NCBI RefSeq assembly: GCF_021545785.1
Contig: NZ_CP079801.1
Span: 124,001-188,000, forward strand
Source: Halopseudomonas maritima
GTDB taxonomy: Bacteria > Pseudomonadota > Gammaproteobacteria > Pseudomonadales > Pseudomonadaceae
DNA: 64,000 nt
Direction of reading: 5' to 3'
The number at the start of each line of letters is the position of its first letter. The stretch's first letter is position 1. Positions 51,337-60,080 of this stretch are shown here, in pieces. The notes beneath the pieces were generated by a model that did not search any database, was not told the DNA's origin, and was given only the letters and a program-made list of their open reading frames with translations. The position numbers and the translations under genes were made by a program.

Positions 51337-52368
51337 ATGTCAGCCCGCGTCAGAGTCCGTCTGTTTGTCTTCCTGCTCATTTGTGCCCTGCTGGGCGCCG
51401 CTGCCTTTGCCCATTGGTGGCTGGTAGGCCGCCACTACCAAGAGACCGACAACGCCTACGTGCAGGGAGACATCACGTCGGTTTCCAGCCGCCTGTCCGG
51501 TCAGGTGCTCGATGTTCTGGTAAGCGACAACCAATCAGTCGCCGCTGGCGACCTGCTGGTGCGCCTGGACGCACGTGACTTCGAAATCGCCGCTGCCGAA
51601 GCGCGCGCCAATCTCGCGACCCGCCGCGCCGAACAGCAACAGGCGCGGTCACGCCTGACACAGCAGGACAGCCTGATCGCTGCCGCTGCCGCCAATGTCG
51701 AGGCCAGCCAGGCCGAACAGCGGCGTATCGAGCTGGATATCAAGCGCATCACCCCCCTGCGCCAGTCCGGCTACGCCTCGGAAGAACAACTCAGCAACTT
51801 CCACGCCCAGCTGGAGGTGGCCCGCGCACAGGTCAGCAAGGCCCGCGCGGACCTGCAAACTCAGACCCTGGCCAAAGACACCCTGAATGCCGACATCGCT
51901 CGTCTGGACGCCCAGATTCAAGTCGCCGAAGCGACCGTAGAACAAGCTGAGCTGGCGCTTGAGCGCACCGAGATTCGCGCACCTGTTGCCGGTCTAGTCG
52001 GGCAACGCACCGTGCGCATTGGCCAGAACGTCGCCCCCGGCAACCACCTGTTGGCGGTGGTGCCTAACAGCGATCTGTGGGTCAAGGCCAATTTCAAGGA
52101 AACCCAGATCGACCAGATGCACGAAGGGCTGCGAGCGGAACTGGTGTTCGACAGTTTCCCCGACCAGGTCATTGAAGGCCGCGTACAGAGCCTGTTCCCG
52201 GCCTCCGGGGCACAATTCAGCCTGCTGCCGCCGGACAACGCCACCGGCAACTTTACCAAGGTCGTACAGCGTATTCCGGTCAAGCTGGTCATCGATCCCG
52301 AGCACCCCTTCAGCGACCTTGTTCGCCCTGGCATGTCGGTGCACGTGAAGGTCGACCTGCGTGGCTGA
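51337..52368 (+). CDS. emrA: HlyD/EmrA-type membrane fusion protein
   Basis: Periplasmic adaptor of 343 residues: one N-terminal helix (VRLFVFLLICALLGAAAFAH), a lipoyl/biotinyl half-motif (DNAYVQGDITSVSSRLSGQV), a long coiled coil about 85-205 rich in Ala, Arg and Gln, then the second half (RAPVAGLVGQRTVRIGQNVA) and the beta barrel (WVKANFKETQIDQMHEGLRA). Links an inner-membrane pump to an outer-membrane channel that is not in this cluster. GAGG before the ATG. Confidence 0.92.
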   Translation: MSARVRVRLFVFLLICALLGAAAFAHWWLVGRHYQETDNAYVQGDITSVSSRLSGQVLDVLVSDNQSVAAGDLLVRLDARDFEIAAAEARANLATRRAEQQQARSRLTQQDSLIAAAAANVEASQAEQRRIELDIKRITPLRQSGYASEEQLSNFHAQLEVARAQVSKARADLQTQTLAKDTLNADIARLDAQIQVAEATVEQAELALERTEIRAPVAGLVGQRTVRIGQNVAPGNHLLAVVPNSDLWVKANFKETQIDQMHEGLRAELVFDSFPDQVIEGRVQSLFPASGAQFSLLPPDNATGNFTKVVQRIPVKLVIDPEHPFSDLVRPGMSVHVKVDLRG

Positions 52369-53932
52369 TGCCGGCTTCAACAACGAGATTCCACCACCGG
52401 GCAGGCGCGACTGGATAGCCTTGCTCAGCGCCATCCTCGGCGCCTTTATGGCGATTCTCGACATCCAGATCATCAACTCCTCGCTGAAGGACATTCAGGG
52501 GGCGCTGTCGGCGACCATTGAGGAAGGTTCCTGGATATCCACTTCCTATCTGGTGGCCGAAATCATCATCATTCCGCTGGCGGCCTGGTTGACCACCATC
52601 TTCTCGCCGCGACGCTTTGCGATCACCATCTCCACCATCTTCGTCATTGCCTCGCTGTTGTGCTCCATGGCCTGGAACCTGGAAAGCATGATCGTGTTTC
52701 GCGCCTTGCAAGGCCTGGCCGGCGGCGCGCTGATCCCCTTTGCCTTTACCCTGATCCTGACCAAGCTGCCACCTGCCCAGCGCCCCAAAGGCATGGCCAT
52801 GTTTGCCATTACCGCCACCTTCGCGCCATCAATTGGCCCCACCATCGGCGGCTGGCTAACCGAAAACTTCGGGTGGGAGTACATTTTCTATATCAATATC
52901 TTCCCGGGCATTCTGATGGCTGCCGGCTTGATGTACGGCCTGGACAAGGCCAAGCCGCGCTGGGACCTGCTGCGTCAGGGTGACTATATCGGCATCGCTA
53001 CCATGGCGATTGGCCTGGGTTGCCTGCAGGTGTTTCTGGAAGAGGGGCATCGAGAGGACTGGTTTGAGTCGCGGTTGATCACGACCCTGGCGATCATTGC
53101 CTTCATTAGCCTGTGCAGCTTTGTGATTGTCCAATTGACCCGCGACGATCCGCTGGTAAACCTGCGCCTGCTGAAAGACCGCAACTTTCTGCTCGGCAGC
53201 CTGGCCAATATTGGCCTGGGCGTTGGCCTGTACGGCACGGTGTTCGTGCTGCCGGTGTACCTGGCCCAGATCCAAGGCTACAACGCCCTGCAGATCGGCC
53301 AGGTCATCATGTGGATGGGCATACCGCAGCTACTGATCATTCCGCTGGTGCCGATCTTGATGCGGTTTATCGACGCTCGCCTGATCTGCGCTACGGGCTT
53401 CTTCCTGTTTGCCTTTGCCAGTTTCTTCAGCGGCCGCCTGAATCTGGACTTTGCCGGCGACCAGTTCATCGCCATCCAGATTTTCCGCGCATTCGGTCAG
53501 CCGATGGTGCTGGTGCCCATGTCGATCCTTGCCACTGCCATGATTGCGCCGTCGCAAGCGGGGTCCGCCTCTAGCCTGTACAACATTTTGCGCAACCTGG
53601 GCGGCGCCATCGGGATCGCTGCCCTGGCGACCATCCTAGACAGTCGCGCCAAGTATTACTTTGACTTTCTGCGTGAGCACATCACGCCCGGTAATGCAGC
53701 GTTTGAACAGCGTATGCATCTGCTCACCGCTCAGCTCGGCGACCCCCAGGCTGCGCTGCAACTGCTCAATAATCAGGTGCATCAACAAGCGGCGATCATG
53801 GCCTACAACGATGCCTTTCACCTGATCGCTATCATGCTCGGCTTTTCGATGGTTTTCGTCCTGATGTGCCGCGCCCTTCCCAAGGAAGAACCAGAACCGG
53901 CTGCCAGCACTGCCGAGCCCGCCCCTAGCTGA
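52361..53932 (+). CDS. emrB: EmrB/QacA-type MFS multidrug exporter (DHA2)
   Basis: A 14-helix drug:H+ antiporter of 523 residues. AFMAILDIQIINSSLKDIQG is motif D1, TSYLVAEIIIIPLAAWL and FRALQGLAGGALIPFAFTLIL carry motifs A/B-like residues, and ITATFAPSIGPTIGGWL is motif C of exporters. It starts at GTG, overlapping the emrA stop by 8 bases, so expression is coupled. Confidence 0.93.
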   Translation: MADAGFNNEIPPPGRRDWIALLSAILGAFMAILDIQIINSSLKDIQGALSATIEEGSWISTSYLVAEIIIIPLAAWLTTIFSPRRFAITISTIFVIASLLCSMAWNLESMIVFRALQGLAGGALIPFAFTLILTKLPPAQRPKGMAMFAITATFAPSIGPTIGGWLTENFGWEYIFYINIFPGILMAAGLMYGLDKAKPRWDLLRQGDYIGIATMAIGLGCLQVFLEEGHREDWFESRLITTLAIIAFISLCSFVIVQLTRDDPLVNLRLLKDRNFLLGSLANIGLGVGLYGTVFVLPVYLAQIQGYNALQIGQVIMWMGIPQLLIIPLVPILMRFIDARLICATGFFLFAFASFFSGRLNLDFAGDQFIAIQIFRAFGQPMVLVPMSILATAMIAPSQAGSASSLYNILRNLGGAIGIAALATILDSRAKYYFDFLREHITPGNAAFEQRMHLLTAQLGDPQAALQLLNNQVHQQAAIMAYNDAFHLIAIMLGFSMVFVLMCRALPKEEPEPAASTAEPAPS

Positions 53933-54062
53933 GCCTCTGCGCGGGCGATCCCGCCGGCGGCCAGCTGTGTCTTTTTTTGAGCACCCTATGGCAATAGAGC
54001 CTTCCTGCGAGTAGCATCAGCGAATACTGTCAAAAATATTCAACAATCGCATAGGTGCCCTC

Positions 54063-55346
54063 ATGGTCGAGACTCAACACACCACGTCCTATTACGCCGC
54101 CTCGGCCAACCCTTCACCAGCGCGCCCCGCACTGCAAGGCACTAGCGAAACGGATGTGTGCGTCGTGGGTGCTGGCTTTACCGGCATTTCGGCCGCCCTG
54201 CACCTTGCCGAGCAGGGGTTTCGGGTCACCGTACTGGAGGCTGTGCAGGTGGGCTTCGGCGCATCCGGACGCAACGGCGGGCAGATCGTCAACAGCTACA
54301 GCCGCGATATCGATGTTATCGAGCGCACCCTGGGCGCCGACCAGGCTCGCCTGTTGGGCGACATGGCCTTTGAAGGCGGCCGTATCATCCGCGAGCGGGT
54401 GGCCCAGTATGGAATCGATTGCGACTTGAAGGACGGCGGCGTGTTCGCGGCGTTTAACGCCAAGCAGATGCAGCACCTGGAGGCACAGAAAAAGCTCTGG
54501 GAACGCTACGGCAACACCCAGCTGGAGCTGCTCGATGAGCGCCGTATCCGCGAGGTGGTCAATACCGATATTTACGTCGGCGGCATGCTGGATATGAGTG
54601 GCGGCCATATCCATCCGCTGAATCTGGTGCTGGGCGAGGCGGCTGCGTTTGAATCGCTGGGCGGCATTATCCATGAACATTCGCCGGTAACCCGCATCGA
54701 CCAGGGCGAGAACCCCGTGGTGCACACGGCCAACGGGCAAGTGAAGGCGCGCTACGTCATCGTTGCCGGCAACGCCTACCTTGGCGACCTGCTGCCGCAG
54801 TTGGCGGCCAAGTCGATGCCCTGCGGTACGCAGGTAATTACCACCGAGCCCCTGTCCGAAGAACTGGCCAGTTCACTGCTGCCACAGGACTACTGCGTCG
54901 AAGACTGCGCCTATCTGCTGGACTACTACCGGCTCTCCGGCGACCGCCGCCTGATCTTTGGCGGCGGCGTAGTCTATGGTGCCCGCGACCCGAGCAACAT
55001 CGAGGCAATGATTCGTCCCAACCTGGTTAAAACCTTCCCGCAGCTCAAGGACGTGAAGATCGATTACGCCTGGACCGGCAACTTCCTGCTCACGCTGTCG
55101 CGCTTGCCACAAGTCGGTCGCATCGGCAGCAACATCTACTACTCACAAGGGTGCAGCGGGCACGGGGTCACCTTTACCCACGTTGCCGGGCGTGTGCTGG
55201 CCGAAGTACTGCGCGGCCAAGCCGAGCGATTCGACGCCTTCGCCGCCCTGCCACACTACCCCTTCCCTGGCGGCCGCCTGCTGCGTGTGCCATTTACTGC
55301 CATCGGCGCCTGGTACTACCAGATGCGCGACAAGCTCGGGCTGTAG
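54063..55346 (+). CDS. FAD-dependent amine oxidase-like oxidoreductase (PuuB/PauB family)
   Basis: A DAO-fold flavoenzyme of 427 residues. VCVVGAGFTGISAALHLAEQ binds FAD; EAVQVGFGASGRNGGQIVNS is typical of gamma-glutamylputrescine oxidase (PuuB/PauB). YSQGCSGHGVTFTHVAGRVL near the end is the second FAD contact. Likely oxidises a glutamylated polyamine or related amine. Homologous genes lie next to PA2778/PA2779-like genes in Pseudomonas. It is transcribed singly, as a 167-bp gap follows. Confidence 0.88.
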   Translation: MVETQHTTSYYAASANPSPARPALQGTSETDVCVVGAGFTGISAALHLAEQGFRVTVLEAVQVGFGASGRNGGQIVNSYSRDIDVIERTLGADQARLLGDMAFEGGRIIRERVAQYGIDCDLKDGGVFAAFNAKQMQHLEAQKKLWERYGNTQLELLDERRIREVVNTDIYVGGMLDMSGGHIHPLNLVLGEAAAFESLGGIIHEHSPVTRIDQGENPVVHTANGQVKARYVIVAGNAYLGDLLPQLAAKSMPCGTQVITTEPLSEELASSLLPQDYCVEDCAYLLDYYRLSGDRRLIFGGGVVYGARDPSNIEAMIRPNLVKTFPQLKDVKIDYAWTGNFLLTLSRLPQVGRIGSNIYYSQGCSGHGVTFTHVAGRVLAEVLRGQAERFDAFAALPHYPFPGGRLLRVPFTAIGAWYYQMRDKLGL

Positions 55347-55513
55347 TCGAGGGCGCGCGGGAGGTGAAGCAGATCACAACGGCAGTGGCACTTCGGAACC
55401 TGCAGCCGTTGCACAGGTCGTTAAAAGGGAGCGCAACATGCGCATCGGACGTCCACCTTCCGGTGGTTGAAAGCTTCCACGCAGGGAAGCCACAACAGAA
55501 TGAGGAATAACCC

Positions 55514-55915
55514 ATGACTTTCATGCGATCCACCAGGCGTTACCTGTCTATCCTGCTGACCGCACTGTTCATGCTGACATCGATGGCCAGCCTGCAAGCC
55601 CAGGCCGCCATGGTCGGCACCAGTGAAGCCGTCGCCCAGCAACAACTGAGTGTAGACCGCGCCGAGCTCAAGGCAATGCTCGACGATCAGGCCGTACAGG
55701 ATAAGCTGGCCAGTCTCGGCGTCTCTCAGGACCAGGTCGAAAAGCGTATCGACAGCCTGACCGCCAATGAGCTTGCCGAGTTCAATAGCCAGCTGGATGA
55801 CGCGCCGGCCGGCGCCGGTGTTGTCGGTATCATCGTGCTGTTTCTGGTGATTTTCATCATCACCGACATGCTGTGCGCAACCGACATCTACAGCTTCGTC
55901 AACTGTGTGAATTAA
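55514..55915 (+). CDS. PA2779-like exported protein
   Basis: A 133-residue protein with a signal-like N-terminus (LLTALFMLTSMASLQAQAA), a helical middle (about 40-95; DRAELKAMLDDQAVQDKLASLG) and a C-terminal membrane helix (GVVGIIVLFLVIFIITDML) ending CATDIYSFVNCVN. It resembles the PA2779 family, which is found beside PA2778-type peptidases. Function unknown. Three bases separate it from the next gene. Confidence 0.83.
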   Translation: MTFMRSTRRYLSILLTALFMLTSMASLQAQAAMVGTSEAVAQQQLSVDRAELKAMLDDQAVQDKLASLGVSQDQVEKRIDSLTANELAEFNSQLDDAPAGAGVVGIIVLFLVIFIITDMLCATDIYSFVNCVN

Positions 55916-55918
55916 ACC

Positions 55919-56839
55919 ATGTACAAGGCTCTGCGCCTTGGCCTGCTACTAGGGCTGGCAGCCATGCTGTCAGCCTGTGCCGGCCTTGCCCCCCGCACCA
56001 CTTTCGATCTACCCACCGACCTGCCCGCCAACCGCTTGCTGACTAACCTGCCCTTTCACGCGCAGGATGCCTATCAGTGCGGCCCGGCATCGCTGTCCAT
56101 GCTGCTGGGTCAACGGGGAATCCAGATCAGCCCAGAGCAACTGAAGGGTCGAGTCTACCTGCCCGAACGTCAGGGCACATTGCAGGTGGAAATGGTCGCT
56201 GCCGCCCGTGAGCAGGGGCTGCTGGTATACCCACTGCCCCCTGAACTGGACGCTATTCTGCGTGAACTGGACGACGGCAATGCGGTGCTGGTGATGCAGA
56301 ATCTGGCCTTCGACTGGTATCCCCAGTGGCACTACGCCGTCGCCGTGGGCTACGACCTGAATACCCGGGAGCTGATCCTGCATTCAGGGCTCAATGCCCG
56401 TCAGCGCGAGCCCTTCGCCGTCTTTATGCGAACCTGGGAACGTGCTGAGCAATGGGCGCGGGTTGCGGTACCGCCGGGCCATATCCCGGCCAGCGCCGAG
56501 CCCCTGCCCTACCTGGCCGCCGCGGCAGACCTGGAGCAACTCGGTCAACGCGACAACGCCGCCAAAGCCTATCAGGCCGCCGCCGAGCGCTGGCCAGAGC
56601 AACCCGCAGCGCTGCTGGGCCTGGGCAACATTGCCTGGAACAACGGCCAGCAAGCAGACGCCATCGAGCATTTCAGTGAATTGGTACGCCGTTTCCCCGA
56701 TTATCCAGCCGGCTGGAACAATCTGGCCACAGGTATGCAGGAAATGGGTTGTGACGCCGCCGCCGAGCAAGTGCGAGCCTGCGCTGCAAACAGCCAGAGT
56801 GTCAGCGATGGCAGCTGCATGATCCCGGTCTGTCGCTGA
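55919..56839 (+). CDS. PA2778-like lipoprotein with C39-type peptidase and TPR domains
   Basis: A 306-residue lipoprotein with lipobox LSAC near residue 20. A papain-like C39 domain follows with catalytic Cys in DAYQCGPASLSMLL and His in WHYAVAVGYD. Residues about 190-290 hold TPR-like helices (LPYLAAAADLEQLGQRDNAA, WPEQPAALLGLGNIAWNNGQ). Likely a periplasmic processing or binding protein acting with the PA2779-like partner. The substrate is unknown. Confidence 0.87.
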   Translation: MYKALRLGLLLGLAAMLSACAGLAPRTTFDLPTDLPANRLLTNLPFHAQDAYQCGPASLSMLLGQRGIQISPEQLKGRVYLPERQGTLQVEMVAAAREQGLLVYPLPPELDAILRELDDGNAVLVMQNLAFDWYPQWHYAVAVGYDLNTRELILHSGLNARQREPFAVFMRTWERAEQWARVAVPPGHIPASAEPLPYLAAAADLEQLGQRDNAAKAYQAAAERWPEQPAALLGLGNIAWNNGQQADAIEHFSELVRRFPDYPAGWNNLATGMQEMGCDAAAEQVRACAANSQSVSDGSCMIPVCR

Positions 56840-56870
56840 TCCGAGAGACAGCACGCGCCACTTTTCGCCA

Positions 56871-56896
56871 GCACTGCGCAAGATGTTGCGCAGTGC
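56871..56896. terminator. Palindrome after the PA2778-like gene
   Basis: GCACTGCGCAA and TTGCGCAGTGC form an 11-bp perfect stem with a 4-base loop, no T-run. Confidence 0.55.
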
Positions 56897-56975
56897 GCCG
56901 AGATAAGCATCACACCTCCCGCAGCCGAAACCTCATAAGCAACATAACCCTATGATTAGCAAAGAATAAAAATAT

Positions 56976-56991
56976 CGGCACAAAGCTTGCC
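56976..56991 (+). promoter_or_regulatory. Sigma-54 promoter of the type VI secretion cluster
   Basis: CGGCAC-AAAGC-TTGCC has GG and GC exactly 10 bases apart (56977-56978, 56989-56990), next to an AT-rich stretch. The predicted start is about 57002, 46 bases before the first gene. Sigma-54 control is known for H2- and H3-type T6SS of P. aeruginosa. Confidence 0.8.
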
Positions 56992-57047
56992 TCATGCTGA
57001 GCTATCGACCCAGGACGGGTTCAGTTCAGTAGCAAATGGATTAAGCA

Positions 57048-57206
57048 ATGCGCCTATCGCTTCCCCCTCTCCACTTCGCGCCTTCCACAGCGCTCTTCCT
57101 ATCGCTCTGCCTGCTCTGCGGGTGCAACGGCAACCTGCGCTTCGATGACGAGCAATATCAGCCCCTCGACGCCTCCCATCGCACCACCGATGCAGGAGGG
57201 CGCTAG
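57048..57206 (+). CDS. Small lipoprotein at the head of the T6SS cluster
   Basis: A 52-codon gene, too short to be called automatically. MRLSLPPLHFAPSTALFLSL then CLLCGC, with Cys26 as the likely lipidated residue, then a polar tail of 26 residues (FDDEQYQPLDA). Its TAG stop directly abuts the ATG of the FHA gene. It lies right after the sigma-54 promoter, so it is probably real. Function unknown; an envelope or assembly helper is inference. The ribosome site is weak. Confidence 0.65.
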   Translation: MRLSLPPLHFAPSTALFLSLCLLCGCNGNLRFDDEQYQPLDASHRTTDAGGR

Positions 57207-58268
57207 ATGGAGCTGATGCTCGAAGTAATCTCCCCCCCGCCAGAGCCGCAGCAACCACCGCTATCACGCCTGTTCAGACAAGCTGGCGGCGTCATTGGCC
57301 GGGCCGCCGATTGCGACTGGGTACTGCCCGATCGCCAGCGCATCATCTCCGGTCACCACGCGCAGATCAGTTACAGCGACCAGGCGTTCTATCTGACCGA
57401 TACCAGCAGTAACGGCATTCACCTGAAAGCTGACGGTCGGCGGCTGACCAAGGATCAGCCCGAACGCATTGAGCACGGCCAGATCTACTGCCTGGGCGAG
57501 CTGGAGGTCCGGGCACGTCTACAGCAGGTCTCGGCCAGCAACCACGCCCCCATCCCTGACGACGCCTTCCTCTCTCTGGATGGCGACAGCAGCGGCGCCG
57601 ACAGCCCAGACCCACTCGCTGCCTGGCTCAGTGAACCGGCCGCTTTGGTGCAGCCTACCTCCAGCGCCGAGCACCATCGCGTCGAGGCCGAACACGTCAG
57701 ACTTCCACGCGCACAGACCACACTCACAACCACACCCGCTGCGGAGGGCGAACTGGCCGAACAGCTGTGCCAGCAGCTTGGCATTCAGCCTGCGTCGTCC
57801 GCCCAGGCGGTCGCCATCAGCAAGCAGGCCATCACACTGTTACGTAGCGCCGTGGCCGAACTGCAACACAGCCTGTACGCACAGCAGCAAAGCGCCGGGC
57901 AACTGCAAGGTGGCAGCAACCGCCACCCGTTAACCACCGGCCAGGACAGCGCCGCCGCGCTGCAGCAATTGCTCAGCGCCGCTGACGGCGACGAACTGCT
58001 GCGCAGTGCCTGGCGCCAGTTGCGCACCCATCAGCTGGCGCTGCAGCAGGCCAGCAATCGGCTGACCGATCAACTGCCGGCGCTACTGGCGCCCGCGCAA
58101 TTGCTCGGCCCAGCTCTGCTACGTACCGACGGTGCCCGCTGGCGCGCGCTGCAGCAGCAGTACCAGCAACCCGCCGCGCTGCAGCAACGCTGTCAACAGG
58201 CTCTCAAAGACGCCTACCAGGAGCAGCACCAGCTGCTGCAAAGCCTTCACCACAACCCGTTCGGATGA
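57207..58268 (+). CDS. tagH: T6SS FHA-domain protein TagH/Fha
   Basis: A 353-residue regulator of type VI assembly. Residues 1-105 are an FHA domain that binds phosphothreonine (GGVIGRAADCDWVLPD, ISGHHAQISYSD, LTDTSSNGI), and the C-terminal half (about 185-353) is the TagH/TssE-associated helical region, Gln- and Leu-rich. It is the first T6SS-typical gene, with GGAGG just upstream. In P. aeruginosa Fha proteins are phosphorylated by a T6SS kinase (PpkA or Stk1); none is in this window, so it would lie beyond it. Confidence 0.9.
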   Translation: MELMLEVISPPPEPQQPPLSRLFRQAGGVIGRAADCDWVLPDRQRIISGHHAQISYSDQAFYLTDTSSNGIHLKADGRRLTKDQPERIEHGQIYCLGELEVRARLQQVSASNHAPIPDDAFLSLDGDSSGADSPDPLAAWLSEPAALVQPTSSAEHHRVEAEHVRLPRAQTTLTTTPAAEGELAEQLCQQLGIQPASSAQAVAISKQAITLLRSAVAELQHSLYAQQQSAGQLQGGSNRHPLTTGQDSAAALQQLLSAADGDELLRSAWRQLRTHQLALQQASNRLTDQLPALLAPAQLLGPALLRTDGARWRALQQQYQQPAALQQRCQQALKDAYQEQHQLLQSLHHNPFG

Positions 58269-58274
58269 CCCTCA

Positions 58275-58742
58275 ATGTATCGTCTTCTTCCCGTACTAGC
58301 AGCCTGTCTGCTGAGTGCCTGCAGCATGCTGTCACCCTACTCGGAGCTCACCAAGATAGACTTGCAGCTCAGCGCCAGCGACAGCCTGAACCCGGACTTG
58401 CATGGCCGCCCCTCGCCCGTCGTGCTGCAACTGGTTGAGCTGCGCCATCCGGTAGCCTTTGAGCAGGCCGACTTCTTCGCCCTGCAGCAACGTCCACAAC
58501 AGATATTGTCACCCGATCTGCTGGCCCTCCAGGAGCTGGAACTGCGCCCTGGCGAGCAGCGCAGCTTCAAGATTGCAGCGCGCCCGGATACCCGCTACCT
58601 GGGCCTAGTTGCGGCATACCGTGACCTGCCCAACAGCCGCTGGCGTATCCAGTTGGCGCTGCAACCCGGTAAGCGCAACACCTTCGAGCTGGCCTTGGGT
58701 GAATACGGCATCGAACCACGCCACCCAGCCGGAGACCGCTGA
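58275..58742 (+). CDS. tssJ: T6SS outer-membrane lipoprotein TssJ
   Basis: A 155-residue lipoprotein with lipobox LSAC near residue 16. It is followed by the TssJ beta-sandwich (LTKIDLQLSASDSLNPDLHGRPSPVVLQLVELR) and FEQADFFALQQRPQQIL. It anchors the TssL/TssM complex to the outer membrane. It follows tagH by 6 bases and precedes tssK by 1 base. Confidence 0.94.
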   Translation: MYRLLPVLAACLLSACSMLSPYSELTKIDLQLSASDSLNPDLHGRPSPVVLQLVELRHPVAFEQADFFALQQRPQQILSPDLLALQELELRPGEQRSFKIAARPDTRYLGLVAAYRDLPNSRWRIQLALQPGKRNTFELALGEYGIEPRHPAGDR

Positions 58743-58743
58743 C

Positions 58744-60075
58744 ATGCCGGCATTGAAAGTCGTCTGGCACGAAGGCATGTTGCTGCGCCCCCAGCACTTC
58801 CAGCAGCACGATCGCTACTACGACGAGCAACTGACCCGCCGCACCAACGGGCTGCATGCGCACGCCTGGGGCTTTACCCAGCTGACGCTGGACAGCCAGT
58901 TTCTCGCCCTAGGCAAGATCGTCATCACCGATGCCAGCGGGCTGCTGCCCGACGGCAGCCTGTTCGATCTGTCCCAAAGACCCGAACCTTTGGCCCTCGA
59001 TGTGCCCCCCGGCACCCTGAACAGCCCTGTCTACCTGGCCCTGCCGCTGGTCAGTGGCGGGCACGTTGAAGTCCAGACTCAAGGCACGGACAGCTCGCTG
59101 GCACGCTATGTCAGCACCGACCACGACGTTAGCGACGCCAACGCCGGCGCGGCCGGCAGCGCTACCCTGCGCTGCGCACAACCGGCTTTTCGGCTGATGC
59201 TCGGCGAGGCTAAGGACGACCAGGCGCTGGTGCGCCTGCGCCTGTGTCAAATCCAGGAGAGCAACAGCGACGGCAGCATTCGTCTGGACGACGAGCAGGT
59301 CGCCAGCTATCTGCACTGCCAGGACAGCCCCTTTCTGCAGAAATGCCTGCAGGAGGCCATCAGCCTGGTACAACACCGCGCCGATGCACTGGCCGAGCGC
59401 CTGCGCAGTCGCGGCAAGGCGGCCAGCGCCGAACTGGGCGATCTACTGATGCTGCAGTTGCTCAACCGCCACGAGCCCCTGCTGCGCCAACTGCGCAGCG
59501 GCAGCCATACACCACCAGCCGCCCTGTTCAGTCTGCTACTTAGCCTGCTCGGAGAGCTTTCCACTTTCAGCTGCGACAGCAAGCGACCGCCCACCGAGTT
59601 GCACTATCAGCACAGCGACCAAGGCGGCAGCTTCCGCCAATTGATGCGCGCCCTGCGGCAAAGCCTCTCGATGGTGCTGGAGCAGCACGCGCTGGAGCTG
59701 CCGCTGCAGCAACGACAATACGGCATTCGTGTCGCCCCGCTCAGCGACCCGGCGCTGCTGGACAACGCCCTGTTTGTCCTCGCCGCCAAGGCTGATTGCG
59801 ATAGCGACAGCCTGCGCAAGCGCCTACCCAATCACCTCAAGATCGGCGCAGTCGAGCAGATTCGACAATTGGTCAACCTGCACCTGCCAGGCATCCGGCT
59901 GCGCGCACTGCCAGTGGCTCCGCGTCAGCTGCCGTTCCACAGCGACCGCACCTATTTTGCGCTAGAGCTCAGCGCTGACGAGCGCGCGCAGCTTGCCAGC
60001 TCCGGCGGCTTCGCCTTTCACGCCGGCGCAGAGCTGAGCAACCTGCAACTCGCCTTTTGGGCCATCAGGAGCTGA
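58744..60075 (+). CDS. tssK: T6SS baseplate protein TssK
   Basis: A 443-residue baseplate subunit that ties the baseplate to the membrane complex. LKVVWHEGMLLRPQHFQQHDRYYDEQL is the family hallmark at the N-terminus. The start is set by the ATG one base after tssJ; the family begins there. Confidence 0.96.
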   Translation: MPALKVVWHEGMLLRPQHFQQHDRYYDEQLTRRTNGLHAHAWGFTQLTLDSQFLALGKIVITDASGLLPDGSLFDLSQRPEPLALDVPPGTLNSPVYLALPLVSGGHVEVQTQGTDSSLARYVSTDHDVSDANAGAAGSATLRCAQPAFRLMLGEAKDDQALVRLRLCQIQESNSDGSIRLDDEQVASYLHCQDSPFLQKCLQEAISLVQHRADALAERLRSRGKAASAELGDLLMLQLLNRHEPLLRQLRSGSHTPPAALFSLLLSLLGELSTFSCDSKRPPTELHYQHSDQGGSFRQLMRALRQSLSMVLEQHALELPLQQRQYGIRVAPLSDPALLDNALFVLAAKADCDSDSLRKRLPNHLKIGAVEQIRQLVNLHLPGIRLRALPVAPRQLPFHSDRTYFALELSADERAQLASSGGFAFHAGAELSNLQLAFWAIRS

Positions 60076-60080
60076 CTTCC

